Below, piece after piece: positions 18,568-25,943 of a stretch of DNA of 64,000 nucleotides. Source of the DNA: Synechococcus sp. MIT S9220 (GTDB lineage: Bacteria > Cyanobacteriota > Cyanobacteriia > PCC-6307 > Cyanobiaceae); contig NZ_CP047958.1 of assembly GCF_014304815.1 (NCBI RefSeq), positions 806,001-870,000 on the forward strand, written 5' to 3'. The notes under the pieces were generated by a model. That model searched no databases, had not been told where the DNA came from, and saw only the letters and a program-made list of their open reading frames with translations. Numbering within the stretch: position 1 is the stretch's first letter; the number at the start of each line of letters is the position of its first letter. The translations under genes were made by a program, and so were the position numbers.

Positions 18568-19884
18568 TCAGAAGCAGCCAAAATGGGCCGCCAGAGAGCG
18601 AACCCCAGGTAAAGAAGCAATGGCCTGCAGGGCGTTTTGCATCGCTCCGTTGCCCACTTCGTGAGTGATCACAACGATTTCAGCGCCCTCGTCGCAGGCA
18701 TCGAATTGGACGATGGATTGGATCGACACGCCCTGTTCTCCAAAGCAGCTGCCAATCCTGCCGATCACGCCGGGGGCATCTTCCGTGTTGAAACGCACGT
18801 AGTTGCGCTGTCGGATCCGGCTGGAATCCACCAAGTGGCAGGAGCGCCAGCTGCTGGCGGCGAGCAGGGGATCAAGGCCACCATCACTGCTGTTGAGCTG
18901 TCGGATGCCGGCAATATTCAGGATGTCGGCAACCACTGCGGAGGCTGTTGGTCCAGACCCGGCACCGGGTCCATAAAACATCACCCGGCCGATTGGGTCG
19001 CCTTCCACAAGGATGGCGTTGTTGACGCCACTCACGCCGGCAAGGGGGTGATCCTTCGGTACCAGCGTGGGCTGGACACGAACGCCCAAAGGCAGGGATC
19101 CCATGGGATCCCCATCGCTTTCCAGGCGTTCGGCAACAGCAAGCAGTTTCACGCCGTATCCCAGTTGCGTGGCGTAGTCCACGTCCCGCCCCTGCAGATT
19201 GCTGATGCCGGTTGTCGGAACGGCGCTGCGTTCGATCGGCCCGCCAAAAGCCAGGCCGGCAAGGATCGCGATCTTGTCTGCGGCGTCATGTCCGTCGACA
19301 TCAGCGGCTGGATCCGCTTCCGCATAGCCCAGTTCCTGGGCCTCCTTGAGAACGGCGTTGTAATCAGCCCCTTCATCTGCCATCCGACTGAGGATGTAGT
19401 TGGTGGTGCCGTTGATGATGCCGCTCACCCGCTCGATGCGATTGCTACCGAGCGACTGCTTGAGCGGCTCGATGATCGGAATGCCGCCGCCAACGGCCGC
19501 TTCGATCAACACGTAGACACCTGCTGCTGCTGCTGCTGCTGCGATTTCCTCACCGTGTCTTGCGATCACAGCCTTGTTGGCAGTGACCACGGATTTTCCG
19601 GCCGAAATGGCTCGCATGATCAGGGTGCGAGCCGGCTCAATGCCGCCGATGACCTCGACAACCACATGCACGTTCGGGTCGTCCACTACCTCATTGGGAT
19701 CAGTGGTGAGGCGATCGGTGGGGATCGCGACGGGCCGGCTGCGCTGTAGATCACGCACCGCCACCCTCGCCAGCTCAAGATCCGCGATCAAAGGATGGCG
19801 ACCTTCCGGACTGTTCAGGATGCTTGCCACGCCTGCGCCGACGGTGCCGAGGCCAAGCAGGCCGATGCCGATCCTTGTCGCCAT
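18568..19884 (-). CDS. hom: homoserine dehydrogenase
   Basis: 438 residues. An NAD(P)-binding Rossmann motif near the N-terminus (GLLGLGTVGAGVASIL), the homoserine dehydrogenase core (EAAVGGGIPIIEPLKQSL, NGTTNYILSRM, DPAADVDGHDAADKIAILA) and a C-terminal ACT domain (FNTEDAPGVIGRIGSCFGEQ) are all present. It reduces aspartate semialdehyde to homoserine for threonine, methionine and isoleucine; the ACT domain implies feedback control, usually by threonine. A run of seven alanine codons (residues ~115-121) is encoded by a GCA/CTG-type triplet repeat. Separated from sufE by 65 nt (sufE reads in the same direction upstream). Confidence 0.97.
   Translation of the reverse strand: MATRIGIGLLGLGTVGAGVASILNSPEGRHPLIADLELARVAVRDLQRSRPVAIPTDRLTTDPNEVVDDPNVHVVVEVIGGIEPARTLIMRAISAGKSVVTANKAVIARHGEEIAAAAAAAGVYVLIEAAVGGGIPIIEPLKQSLGSNRIERVSGIINGTTNYILSRMADEGADYNAVLKEAQELGYAEADPAADVDGHDAADKIAILAGLAFGGPIERSAVPTTGISNLQGRDVDYATQLGYGVKLLAVAERLESDGDPMGSLPLGVRVQPTLVPKDHPLAGVSGVNNAILVEGDPIGRVMFYGPGAGSGPTASAVVADILNIAGIRQLNSSDGGLDPLLAASSWRSCHLVDSSRIRQRNYVRFNTEDAPGVIGRIGSCFGEQGVSIQSIVQFDACDEGAEIVVITHEVGNGAMQNALQAIASLPGVRSLAAHFGCF
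19521..19542 (+). repeat. triplet microsatellite (CTG)7 inside hom
   Basis: Seven tandem CTG units plus one C on the plus strand, encoding a polyalanine run in homoserine dehydrogenase on the minus strand. Slippage would change the alanine count without breaking the frame. Confidence 0.9.
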
Positions 19885-19948
19885 GGAGCGGGTCCATTAG
19901 TTGCGCTGAGGGGTCGACTTTAGGCAGTGGTCGGTCCGCCGGTTCTGT

Positions 19949-20395
19949 TCAATCCGATTCGTTCAGAGCACTGGCCTGCTGTTGCATCATCCGCAGGATG
20001 TTGAGGAAGCCGTTGGCGCGGGATGGAGTGAGGCTGGCTTGAAGGCCTGTAGCGGCGATAAAATCGGGATCAACGGCCATGACCTGTGCTGGGGTGAGGT
20101 CGCCGAGTCCTTTGATCAGCAGCGCCAGCAGCCCCTTGGTGATCAGGGCATCGGAATCTCCCTGCCACTGCAGGCGTCCATTCACGAGTTCCGATGCAAT
20201 AAACACCTGGGATACACACCCTTTGACCTTGCGCTCTTCTGTTTGCAGCTCGGTGGGCATGGAAGGCAGCTTTTTGGCAAGCCAGAGAACATATTCGTAG
20301 CGCTTGCGCGGATCTGATGTGCTGTTCAGTCTCTCGGTGAGTTGATCTAGAGCCTGGCTGCCGTAGCGAGTGGTGGAGCTGCCTGATTCAGCCAT
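19949..20395 (-). CDS. sufE: SufE family Fe-S assembly protein
   Basis: 148 residues, the usual size. The sulfur-accepting cysteine is in KVKGCVSQVF (Cys60), matching the GCxSxVW-type site of SufE, with the helical C-terminus ALLIKGLGDLTPAQV and a final hydrophobic helix. SufE takes persulfide from the cysteine desulfurase SufS and stimulates it for iron-sulfur cluster building. The rest of the suf operon is not here. It is separated by 7 nt from the upstream secreted-protein gene on the same strand. Confidence 0.92.
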   Translation of the reverse strand: MAESGSSTTRYGSQALDQLTERLNSTSDPRKRYEYVLWLAKKLPSMPTELQTEERKVKGCVSQVFIASELVNGRLQWQGDSDALITKGLLALLIKGLGDLTPAQVMAVDPDFIAATGLQASLTPSRANGFLNILRMMQQQASALNESD

Positions 20396-20402
20396 GGCAG
20401 GG

Positions 20403-20867
20403 TCAGCGTTGACGAAGGCTGCGCACCCTAACCATCAGGCCCACCACGCCGACCAGGACTGGTGCCATGGCCCAGTCCAGACCTCTTTGATGACCAGGGT
20501 TCATCACGACCTCATTCAGGTTGACCCGTCCCTGTTGAAGAGGAAGGGTGAGGTAGTCACGGTGGCCAGGTCCTCCATCCACCTGCAGGTCTACGAGGCC
20601 ATCTCCTAGGTCTGGAAGCGTCATTTGCAGCCTGCCTCCCGCATCGATGCGTCCGAGTTCCTCACCAGCTGTTCCATCGGCCTTCAGGATCCTCACCACT
20701 GCCCCTTCCACGGGTTCTCCGGTCGAGAAGCTGCTGGTGAGTTCGAGTTGTCCGTCGAGATAGCGGAGACTGCTTTCCACTCCATGGGCTTCAGCCTGCA
20801 GGGGCTGGGTGAGAGCTAGTCCCAGTGCTGTGGTGGCCATCAGTGCAAAACGGGATGGAAGGGCCAT
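20403..20867 (-). CDS. secreted/anchored beta-domain protein, unknown function
   Basis: 154 residues: signal peptide (ALMATTALGLALTQPLQAEA), mature start AHGVESSLRYLDGQLEL, a beta-rich domain of ~85 residues and a C-terminal membrane helix (WAMAPVLVGVVGLMV) ending in an arginine-rich tail. The early AHG plus Ig/CarboxypepD-reg-like strands (GEPVEGAVVRILKADGT) resemble NikL/CopC-type periplasmic domains, which present an N-terminal histidine after cleavage and can bind metal; nickel transport would suit a marine cyanobacterium, but this is inference. Seven nt upstream of sufE. Confidence 0.7.
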   Translation of the reverse strand: MALPSRFALMATTALGLALTQPLQAEAHGVESSLRYLDGQLELTSSFSTGEPVEGAVVRILKADGTAGEELGRIDAGGRLQMTLPDLGDGLVDLQVDGGPGHRDYLTLPLQQGRVNLNEVVMNPGHQRGLDWAMAPVLVGVVGLMVRVRSLRQR

Positions 20868-20969
20868 GGCGCACCTGTGATTGAGGAACCCATCGTGCGG
20901 GAGATTGCGGCACTCAACCAGTCCTGATTGAGGCGGATCTGAATCTCCTCAAGCCAGGTCTCCTTGAAC

Positions 20970-21569
20970 TCAAGGCAACGTCTGATAAAAACCGTTTTCG
21001 CTCAACCAGCCCTGGAACGGCTGGTCCCAGGGGTCTGAAGGCAGTGCCTGAACACTCACGCAGGCGCTGGGGAGCACAACGAGTGCAGGGATTCCGCTCC
21101 AGCGTTCCAGGCAGCGAAGGCGGTCGTAGTAGCCACCGCCGTAGCCGAGTCGAATGCCCTTCCGATCCACAGCCAGAGCTGGCACCAGCAACAGAGAAAT
21201 CTGTTCAGCACTCAGGGTTGGTTGGTCCAGAGGAGCCGGGATCCCGCAGCCGTCCTTCTTCAGCGGGGCTGCGCTCCAGGTTCGATAGGTCATGTTGCCG
21301 TGTCCATCAGCGGCAGGCAGCGCTGTGCTCAGGCCGAGTTCGTTGACAAGCTCAAGACGCAGAGGTGTCAGGTCCACTTCTCCAGGCAGTGGCCAATAAA
21401 GCCCGACTGAATGGCGCAAGTCATCGTCTCGGTGGCGCCGCCTGAGTTCCTGTCTGGCCTGATCTCTGATCCTGTCCTGCAAGGTTGGTTCAGCTTCGAG
21501 CGCCAGGCGCCTGCGTGTTCTGAACACCTGTCGAAGATTGGCCTTACTAGCTTCATCAAACGCCTGCAT
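20970..21569 (-). CDS. 5-formyltetrahydrofolate cyclo-ligase
   Basis: 199 residues. It converts 5-formyl-THF to 5,10-methenyl-THF using ATP. The N-terminal basic region (RQVFRTRRRLAL), the middle VGLYWPLPGEVDLTPL and the C-terminal signature LLVPALAVDRKGIRLGYGGGYYDRLR are typical. The start ATG overlaps the TGA of the upstream methyltransferase by one base (TGATG), indicating translational coupling. Complements folD at 49.5 kb in one-carbon metabolism. Confidence 0.95.
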   Translation of the reverse strand: MQAFDEASKANLRQVFRTRRRLALEAEPTLQDRIRDQARQELRRRHRDDDLRHSVGLYWPLPGEVDLTPLRLELVNELGLSTALPAADGHGNMTYRTWSAAPLKKDGCGIPAPLDQPTLSAEQISLLLVPALAVDRKGIRLGYGGGYYDRLRCLERWSGIPALVVLPSACVSVQALPSDPWDQPFQGWLSENGFYQTLP

Positions 21570-22342
21570 CAGGGCAAGACCCCCCAGCGACCCATCAGCG
21601 GCAAATGCAGTGTCAGTTGGTCTGAATCCTGGGGCCAGACCTGCTTCAGGTCATCAGACAGATTGTTGATCAAGAACCGGGCCTGGTCATTGTCATCAAC
21701 CTGCTGGTTTGCATTTCTGAGAGCTGACCAGGTGCTGATGAAGCCAAGAAGATCGTTCTGCGTCCAGTGCTCGGTGATCTTCAACCCCTGGGGTAGCGGT
21801 TGATCGCAGCCAGGGAACTCCAGATCGGCATAGCAGGCGTCGACATGGATCCGTTCAGGGGGCCAGAACGGATTGAGTCGCTCGTGATAGAGGCTGTTCA
21901 GCCAGGCTTGTAACTCCTCTGGTGCGTCTCGGATGGGTTCATAGCCCAGCCAGACCAGGAGCCCCCCCGGTCGCAGCACACGACGGACTTCTCGATTGAA
22001 CTGCTCCACATCCAGCCAGTGAATCGCGGCAGCAATCAGCACGGCATCAACGCTGTTGTTGCTCAAATGAGAGTGTTCTGCTGCTCCCTGTCGGTAGCGA
22101 ATGCGGGGGTGTTGATCTGCTGCCGCAATCTGCTCGGGACTGAGGTCTGTGGCTTCAACACGGTCGAACCAGCGGCTCAGTCCGATGGAGGCCTGGCCAC
22201 TACCGCAGGCTGCATCCCAACAACAATCCAGTGCTCTTGCCTGGTCGGCCATCCAGGCGAAGAAGGCATCCGGGTAGCGGGGCCTGCAGCGCGCGTAGTC
22301 AATCGCCACAGAATCAAACCAGCCTTTATCGGTCGCTGGCAT
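21569..22342 (-). CDS. class I SAM-dependent methyltransferase
   Basis: 257 residues from ATG 22342; a GTG 14 codons upstream is also in frame. Rossmann motif I is DAACGSGQASIGLS, then an acidic motif EATDLSPEQI, IRYRQGAAEHSHL and the Methyltransf_11-type VLRPGGLLVWLGYEP. It resembles the broad group of UbiE-like/trans-aconitate-type small-molecule methyltransferases; the substrate is unknown. It is coupled by a 1-nt overlap to the 5-formyl-THF cyclo-ligase, which may only reflect genome compaction. Confidence 0.88.
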   Translation of the reverse strand: MPATDKGWFDSVAIDYARCRPRYPDAFFAWMADQARALDCCWDAACGSGQASIGLSRWFDRVEATDLSPEQIAAADQHPRIRYRQGAAEHSHLSNNSVDAVLIAAAIHWLDVEQFNREVRRVLRPGGLLVWLGYEPIRDAPEELQAWLNSLYHERLNPFWPPERIHVDACYADLEFPGCDQPLPQGLKITEHWTQNDLLGFISTWSALRNANQQVDDNDQARFLINNLSDDLKQVWPQDSDQLTLHLPLMGRWGVLP

Positions 22343-22408
22343 CAGCAGCGTTTCAGGATCTGGTGGTTCTGAACCCTTTCGCACTGGAGCTGCATCAAGC
22401 CTTGATGT

Positions 22409-22597
22409 TCAGTTGTCTTGAAAGGTGCATTCCAGCAGTGCAGCCGTTAGGAGTGTCTTCATCTCCTGCAGATTGTTTTGCTCGCCAGGGTCCCCGCCTG
22501 ACCATCGATCGAGCTGATGACTCACTGCACCAAGAAGCAGTCGCAGCCCTGCGGCATTGAGGGTGAGATCGATTGTGCTTTCGGTTCGGTCCGTCAC
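22409..22597 (-). CDS. conserved small protein, unknown function
   Basis: 62 residues from a GTG start. Amphipathic helical protein: STIDLTLNAAGLRLLLGAVS, then NLQEMKTLLTAALLE. The length, pattern and position (66 nt upstream of the methyltransferase, same strand) suggest a real picocyanobacterial gene, though no family is recognised. A longer ORF in another frame over the same stretch (22395-22622) has an implausible composition and is treated as a shadow. Confidence 0.55.
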   Translation of the reverse strand: MTDRTESTIDLTLNAAGLRLLLGAVSHQLDRWSGGDPGEQNNLQEMKTLLTAALLECTFQDN

Positions 22598-23077
22598 AGC
22601 CCCACCAAGCCTTGCAACCCATCTAATTCTGCACCCTCTCCAGAATCTCTTCTCCCATCACGAGCAGAGATCTCGGACCCATGGTCTTTGTGTTGGCGGC
22701 GTTGTCACCTTGCTCGAATCTGTTGCTGATGTCTCGTTCTGAACTGTTGCTTCAGCTGTTGAACATGACCTGTCTTTGTCGTCAGTCAAGGAGACCAGTG
22801 ACGACAGATTGTTGGCAGAAAAGGTGAGTGATGCTCTGTTCTTTCCTTCCTGGATAACATTGGCACCATCAGAATCAGATTGGCTGATCAACAGTTCATG
22901 CCCCATGTGCTCTGAAGTCCTGATCAGTGTTCAGCTACTTCAGCTTTTGTCTGACTTCGTTGAAGAGTGAATTGATGCCGGGGATCAGGAGCAGCTGCTT
23001 CGCCAGGAAGGTCTGTTGTGAACAGATTGAGGGCAGTGCTTCTCGCAGCCTGGGCCTCTCAAGAGCCTGCGGCTTCC
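22598..23077. other. 480-nt stretch without a convincing gene
   Basis: Lower-GC intergenic DNA in the small-gene patch. Two overlapping ORFs on opposite strands (22658-22906 minus; 22776-22970 plus) are present, but neither has a convincing start or composition. It contains a hairpin at 22777-22806 (listed separately). No tRNA or recognised RNA found. Confidence 0.5.
22777..22806. repeat. inverted repeat / hairpin in intergenic DNA
   Basis: TGTCGTCA (22777-22784) and TGACGACA (22799-22806) are perfect inverted copies around a 14-nt centre that itself contains GTC/GAC complementarity. It could be an operator, a processed RNA stem, or chance; there is no T-tract to make it a terminator. Confidence 0.4.
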
Positions 23078-23248
23078 ATGTCACCTCTGTTTCAGTGCCT
23101 GATCTGCGGGCAGTCAATCGAGCGCTCCAAACGCTCTTACTGGAAGCGAAAAGGGCACTTGCTCTGCTCCACTTGCCGAGACCGGATTGACAGCGGTGAC
23201 GGCCATCCAGTTGATGCGTCAACGTTGCCTCCAAGCCATCGCCAATGA
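23078..23248 (+). CDS. small zinc-ribbon-like protein
   Basis: 56 residues from ATG 23078 (frame open upstream to 23018). Two CxxC knuckles, CLIC at 7-10 and CSTC at 30-33, flank a basic hairpin (SIERSKRSYWKRKGHLL), as in small treble-clef or zinc-ribbon proteins that bind nucleic acid or protein. The tail (after residue 36) is polar. No family assigned. It sits alone in the small-gene patch. Confidence 0.5.
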   Translation: MSPLFQCLICGQSIERSKRSYWKRKGHLLCSTCRDRIDSGDGHPVDASTLPPSHRQ

Positions 23249-23381
23249 TCAGAAGCTGTGCTGTTTCTTGAGCTGAATCAAAAGACAGCTCACCGTGTCA
23301 TTTGCATGGCGGCCCTGAAAACATTGCTGCCAAGGCTGGAGGCCTGGTTTCACTAGTGTTGCGGCACGCACCTGTAAGTCA

Positions 23382-23600
23382 GTGTTTCCAGCTATTAACG
23401 CGCTTGCCTACACAGCATTTCTCGCCTTTGTGGTGGTTCAGGCTGTTCGATTGATGCGTCTATCTTTCAAATCAAAAGATCGAACCGGGCTCAAAACCAC
23501 CCATCCGGAACTCTTCGATCAGAACGGCAGTGTGACCAAGGAAAAATTACTTGTTGTCCGTTTTGATCGACCAAAGCCTGTGCTCCCTTCAGAGCTGTAG
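23382..23600 (+). CDS. DUF2973-like small membrane protein
   Basis: 72 residues from a GTG start. One N-terminal membrane helix (ALAYTAFLAFVVVQAVRLM), a basic linker, then HPELFDQNGSVTKEKLLVVRF, which matches the HPE..D..G.v..E.LLV.R pattern of the cyanobacterial DUF2973 family. Function unknown; probably membrane-attached with the conserved tail facing the cytoplasm or thylakoid surface. The ribosome site before the GTG is weak, so translation may start slightly differently. Confidence 0.65.
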   Translation: MFPAINALAYTAFLAFVVVQAVRLMRLSFKSKDRTGLKTTHPELFDQNGSVTKEKLLVVRFDRPKPVLPSEL

Positions 23601-23682
23601 TGCCAGCCGACGACTCTGATCTCCCCTTCCTGCTGATGCTGATGATCTGACCAGGAACCTTCGACTTCGGCATAATGAAGCC

Positions 23683-23823
23683 ATGATCAAGATCATCTGG
23701 CTGCTTGCAACGGTCTATTTCATGATTCGACTGGTGAAAAAGCTCTTGTCTTCTTTGCAAGAGATCAAGAGAGAAGAGGATTTCGATGCAGGAGATGCAG
23801 TTGTGGATGTGGAAGCTGAGTGA
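23683..23823 (+). CDS. tiny membrane protein (46 aa)
   Basis: A 46-residue ORF starting MIKIIWLLATVYFMIRLVKK: one membrane helix followed by a charged helix (LQEIKREEDFD) and an acidic tail ending in DVEAE. A GAAG ribosome site lies just before the ATG, and a TATA-like CATAAT is about ten bases upstream. The design (one span, basic juncture, acidic tail) is typical of picocyanobacterial micro-proteins. No family recognised. Confidence 0.5.
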   Translation: MIKIIWLLATVYFMIRLVKKLLSSLQEIKREEDFDAGDAVVDVEAE

Positions 23824-23856
23824 AGGCTCAGGTGGCCCTTCATTGATGGCATCCAC

Positions 23857-24078
23857 TCATTGCCATGTGATGGTGCAGCGATAGCGGATGTTGAAGCCAG
23901 CGGTTCCAATCTCTTCGCAGGATGTGTCTGTCACGTTTGCTCCCTGAGAAACTTTCGACATCAGTCGATTAATCGTTATCTCTTGATCAACACCTTCTGC
24001 AGTGGATGATTGATTGTTCGCGAAAGCATTCGTTCCTAGAAGAATTGAAACGACGTAAATAGGGATAAATGATTTCAT
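23857..24078 (-). CDS. small secreted protein
   Basis: 73 residues from ATG 24078. A short signal peptide (MKSFIPIYVVSILLGTNAFA) is followed by a mature part of ~53 residues. The tail has two cysteines (DTSCEEIG and RYRCTITW) that can form one disulfide in a beta hairpin. The frame is open 42 codons upstream, but that region is basic and unlike a leader, so the internal ATG with the signal peptide is preferred. Family not recognised; likely periplasmic. Confidence 0.6.
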   Translation of the reverse strand: MKSFIPIYVVSILLGTNAFANNQSSTAEGVDQEITINRLMSKVSQGANVTDTSCEEIGTAGFNIRYRCTITWQ

Positions 24079-24216
24079 GCCTGTTTTGGCTGGCTGATCG
24101 AAAGCTAGCAAGTCGTTCCATGGATCAATATCACACTTGTTTTTCAAGAATGAATGTCGCTTTGTCTCTCGGTGATCAGCTCTTTGCTGTTCTCCTCTTC
24201 TCAACGTCTCTGTTGG

Positions 24217-24369
24217 TCATGGACTCTCCTTCTCAAGCTTCTCAGCCTTGACTTCTGATGTTGGTTTGAACAGAACGCTCCGATTTTTTTGTTTTTTCTT
24301 AGGGCGCGGCTTCCACGGCTGAGGGGTTGCACTCGCCAGATTTCCCTCAGCAAAAGGCGTGGTTGCCAT
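24217..24369 (-). CDS. possible 50-aa basic protein
   Basis: An ORF segment beginning MATTPFAEGNLASATPQPW and continuing with a Pro/Lys-rich tract (KPRPKKKQKNR) and a charged tail (KAEKLEKESP). Composition is protein-like, with the lysine codons explaining the T-rich run at 24283-24300 on the plus strand. Its ATG shares two bases (CATG, 24367-24370) with the ATG of the gene on the other strand, which is unusual. The frame also continues upstream across that gene, which is a shadow. Could be false. Confidence 0.35.
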   Translation of the reverse strand: MATTPFAEGNLASATPQPWKPRPKKKQKNRSVLFKPTSEVKAEKLEKESP

Positions 24370-24547
24370 GTCGACTTCTGAGATTCCCCTGACGATCGAA
24401 CAGCAGTTCCGCGTCGAACGTGCCTGTCGCAAGATCGATGAGTGCAATGACGTGGAGGCTCTCAAGCAACTTTCGAAAGCGCTGATTGTCACAGCTGCCA
24501 GGGAGAGAGCTTTCTCGAGAGTCGTGATGGATCGACTCAAGGAATGA
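24368..24547 (+). CDS. conserved small helical protein, unknown function
   Basis: 59 residues from ATG 24368. Soluble and highly helical: IEQQFRVERACRKIDEC, then VEALKQLSKALIVTAARERA and a basic/acidic end. The regular heptad-like pattern and lack of low complexity argue for a real gene. No named family. A GTG three codons earlier is also in frame. Its ATG overlaps the ATG of the possible basic protein on the minus strand. Confidence 0.65.
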   Translation: MSTSEIPLTIEQQFRVERACRKIDECNDVEALKQLSKALIVTAARERAFSRVVMDRLKE

Positions 24548-24716
24548 CGCCACCCGATCCATCAAATCTCCGCCTTAAGGGGGTGATGGATGGCCCAACG
24601 CTGCCTCGTTTCGTTAACGACCTTGTCGCTGCTTAACGAACTTCATCCTTTCAACTGCCTTTGGCTCCCAGCTCGCAACTGGTTACGTAGTTTTTGGTCC
24701 TCAAGCCACTCGGACT

Positions 24717-25106
24717 ATGCGTCAGATCAATTTCACCCTGATCTTCGTGTTCGGTTTGAGCATGGTGTTCTTCACGCTGGAAAACACGGCTGCAACCACC
24801 GTTCATGTGCTGCCGGGTCTGAAGTACACCACACCCCTTGCAGCATTGCTGCTGTTGTCTGCGGGGATTGGCGCAACGTCCGCCTGGCTGTTTGCTGCAT
24901 GGAGTGGAATGCTGAACAGCGTGGATCGCTTCAAGCAATCCACTGATTTCGATGCCCAGCAAGTGCGCATCCAGGAATTGGAAACCGATCTGAATCGGTA
25001 CAGGGCAACAGTGGAAACGCAGTTGGGCTTGCTCCCTTCAGCAAGTTCTGAAGAAGAAGAGGCCATGGAAGAGGCTCCAGCGGTGCAGGTGTCCAGCTCA
25101 GACTGA
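24717..25106 (+). CDS. LapA-domain (DUF1049) membrane protein
   Basis: 129 residues. Two membrane helices in the LapA/DUF1049 arrangement: INFTLIFVFGLSMVFFTLEN, then PLAALLLLSAGIGATSAWLF. A coiled-coil segment (VRIQELETDLNRYRATVETQ) and an acidic tail (SEEEEAMEE) complete it. In E. coli the relatives LapA/LapB regulate lipopolysaccharide synthesis; cyanobacterial members are uncharacterised and LapB is not here. Clear ATG start; it stands alone, with a hairpin at 25156-25173 beyond its stop. Confidence 0.82.
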   Translation: MRQINFTLIFVFGLSMVFFTLENTAATTVHVLPGLKYTTPLAALLLLSAGIGATSAWLFAAWSGMLNSVDRFKQSTDFDAQQVRIQELETDLNRYRATVETQLGLLPSASSEEEEAMEEAPAVQVSSSD

Positions 25107-25459
25107 GCGTTGCTCCATCGTCCCGAGGGCCAGCGACAGTTCCAGTCCAGTATTCATGGCTAGCAAGCCATGGTTCTGCTCTCGACCGACTGCCAACGTC
25201 TTGACGCTTTGAGCCCACCCTGAGTGAATGATTTAAAACTCATCGCCAGGAAAGATGTCTTCTTGCCTGTTTCTCCACAGTTTGGCAAAGTAATCAACAG
25301 CAACTTGTGGAAAAGAGCTAATCATTCAGTCTTCTCTCATCAAGCTTTCATGGAGTTTTCATTGATGATTAGGCTGTTGTAATCATCAGCTATTCCGTTA
25401 AAGATGTTGATCAGCAATCCACCGCTTCATTGTGGCTGTTTGAGTGTTTATCGAGGTCT
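25107..25459. other. 353-nt intergenic region
   Basis: No ORF or recognised RNA. It holds a 7-bp hairpin, CATGGCT (25156-25162) with AGCCATG (25167-25173), a possible LapA-gene terminator without a strong T-tract. The remainder becomes AT-rich toward ruvC and includes one TTTTCCACA (the cyanobacterial DnaA-box form, minus strand, near 25305), which alone is expected by chance. Confidence 0.5.
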
Positions 25460-25924
25460 CTATCGTTGAAACCATCCCGTCAATGCAACGGCCAGCGCAT
25501 CTGCAGCGTCGTCGGGTCTTGGCGGTGACTCAAGGTTGAGCTCGCGCATCACGGCCTCAAGAACTTCATCTTTGTCAGCATGGCCATGGCCAGTGAGAGC
25601 CTGCTTGATCTGCATCGGCGGAAACTCGACGATCGGCAGTCCGAATCGGCTAAGGGTCATGATCACCACACCGCGCGCTTGAACTACGGCGATGGTGTTG
25701 CTGGATCGGTAAAAGAAAAACTTTTCAACGGAAGCCAATTCCGGTCGCCAAGCCCTGATCAGTTGACGCAAGTCTCGGGCAATCTCCACCATCCGCGTGC
25801 CTTCTGAATGGCCTGGATCGGTGCGGATGATGCCGCAATCGAGCATGGTCTGCTGACCGTCAGAGGTGTCAATCACCCCGTAACCAACACGGGCGAGACC
25901 GGGGTCGATACCGAGAATGCGCAC
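25460..25924 (-). CDS. ruvC: Holliday junction endonuclease RuvC
   Basis: 154 residues. Catalytic acidic residues lie in LGIDPGLARVGYGV (Asp7), VEKFFFYRSSNTIAVVQARG (Glu66 region) and the C-terminal HGHADKDEV and DAADALAVAL motifs. It resolves four-way junctions with RuvAB, whose genes are not here. GTG start. It is the last gene of the minus-strand operon that begins at cytM, 19 nt after chlI. Confidence 0.96.
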   Translation of the reverse strand: MRILGIDPGLARVGYGVIDTSDGQQTMLDCGIIRTDPGHSEGTRMVEIARDLRQLIRAWRPELASVEKFFFYRSSNTIAVVQARGVVIMTLSRFGLPIVEFPPMQIKQALTGHGHADKDEVLEAVMRELNLESPPRPDDAADALAVALTGWFQR

Positions 25925-25943
25925 GCTTAGCGGTCGAAATGCA

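Noticed and set aside
18637-19749. 370-aa plus-strand ORF
   Set aside because: It is the antisense shadow of hom; its translation is rich in His/Gly/Asp and lacks domain features, while hom is fully convincing.
22658-22970. Two overlapping small ORFs on opposite strands
   Set aside because: Ser/Thr/Asp-rich or unbalanced compositions and no ribosome sites; each would exclude the other.
25290-25315. TTTTCCACA as DnaA box or origin
   Set aside because: A single 9-mer match is expected about once in two 64-kb windows by chance; there is no cluster and no dnaA or dnaN nearby.
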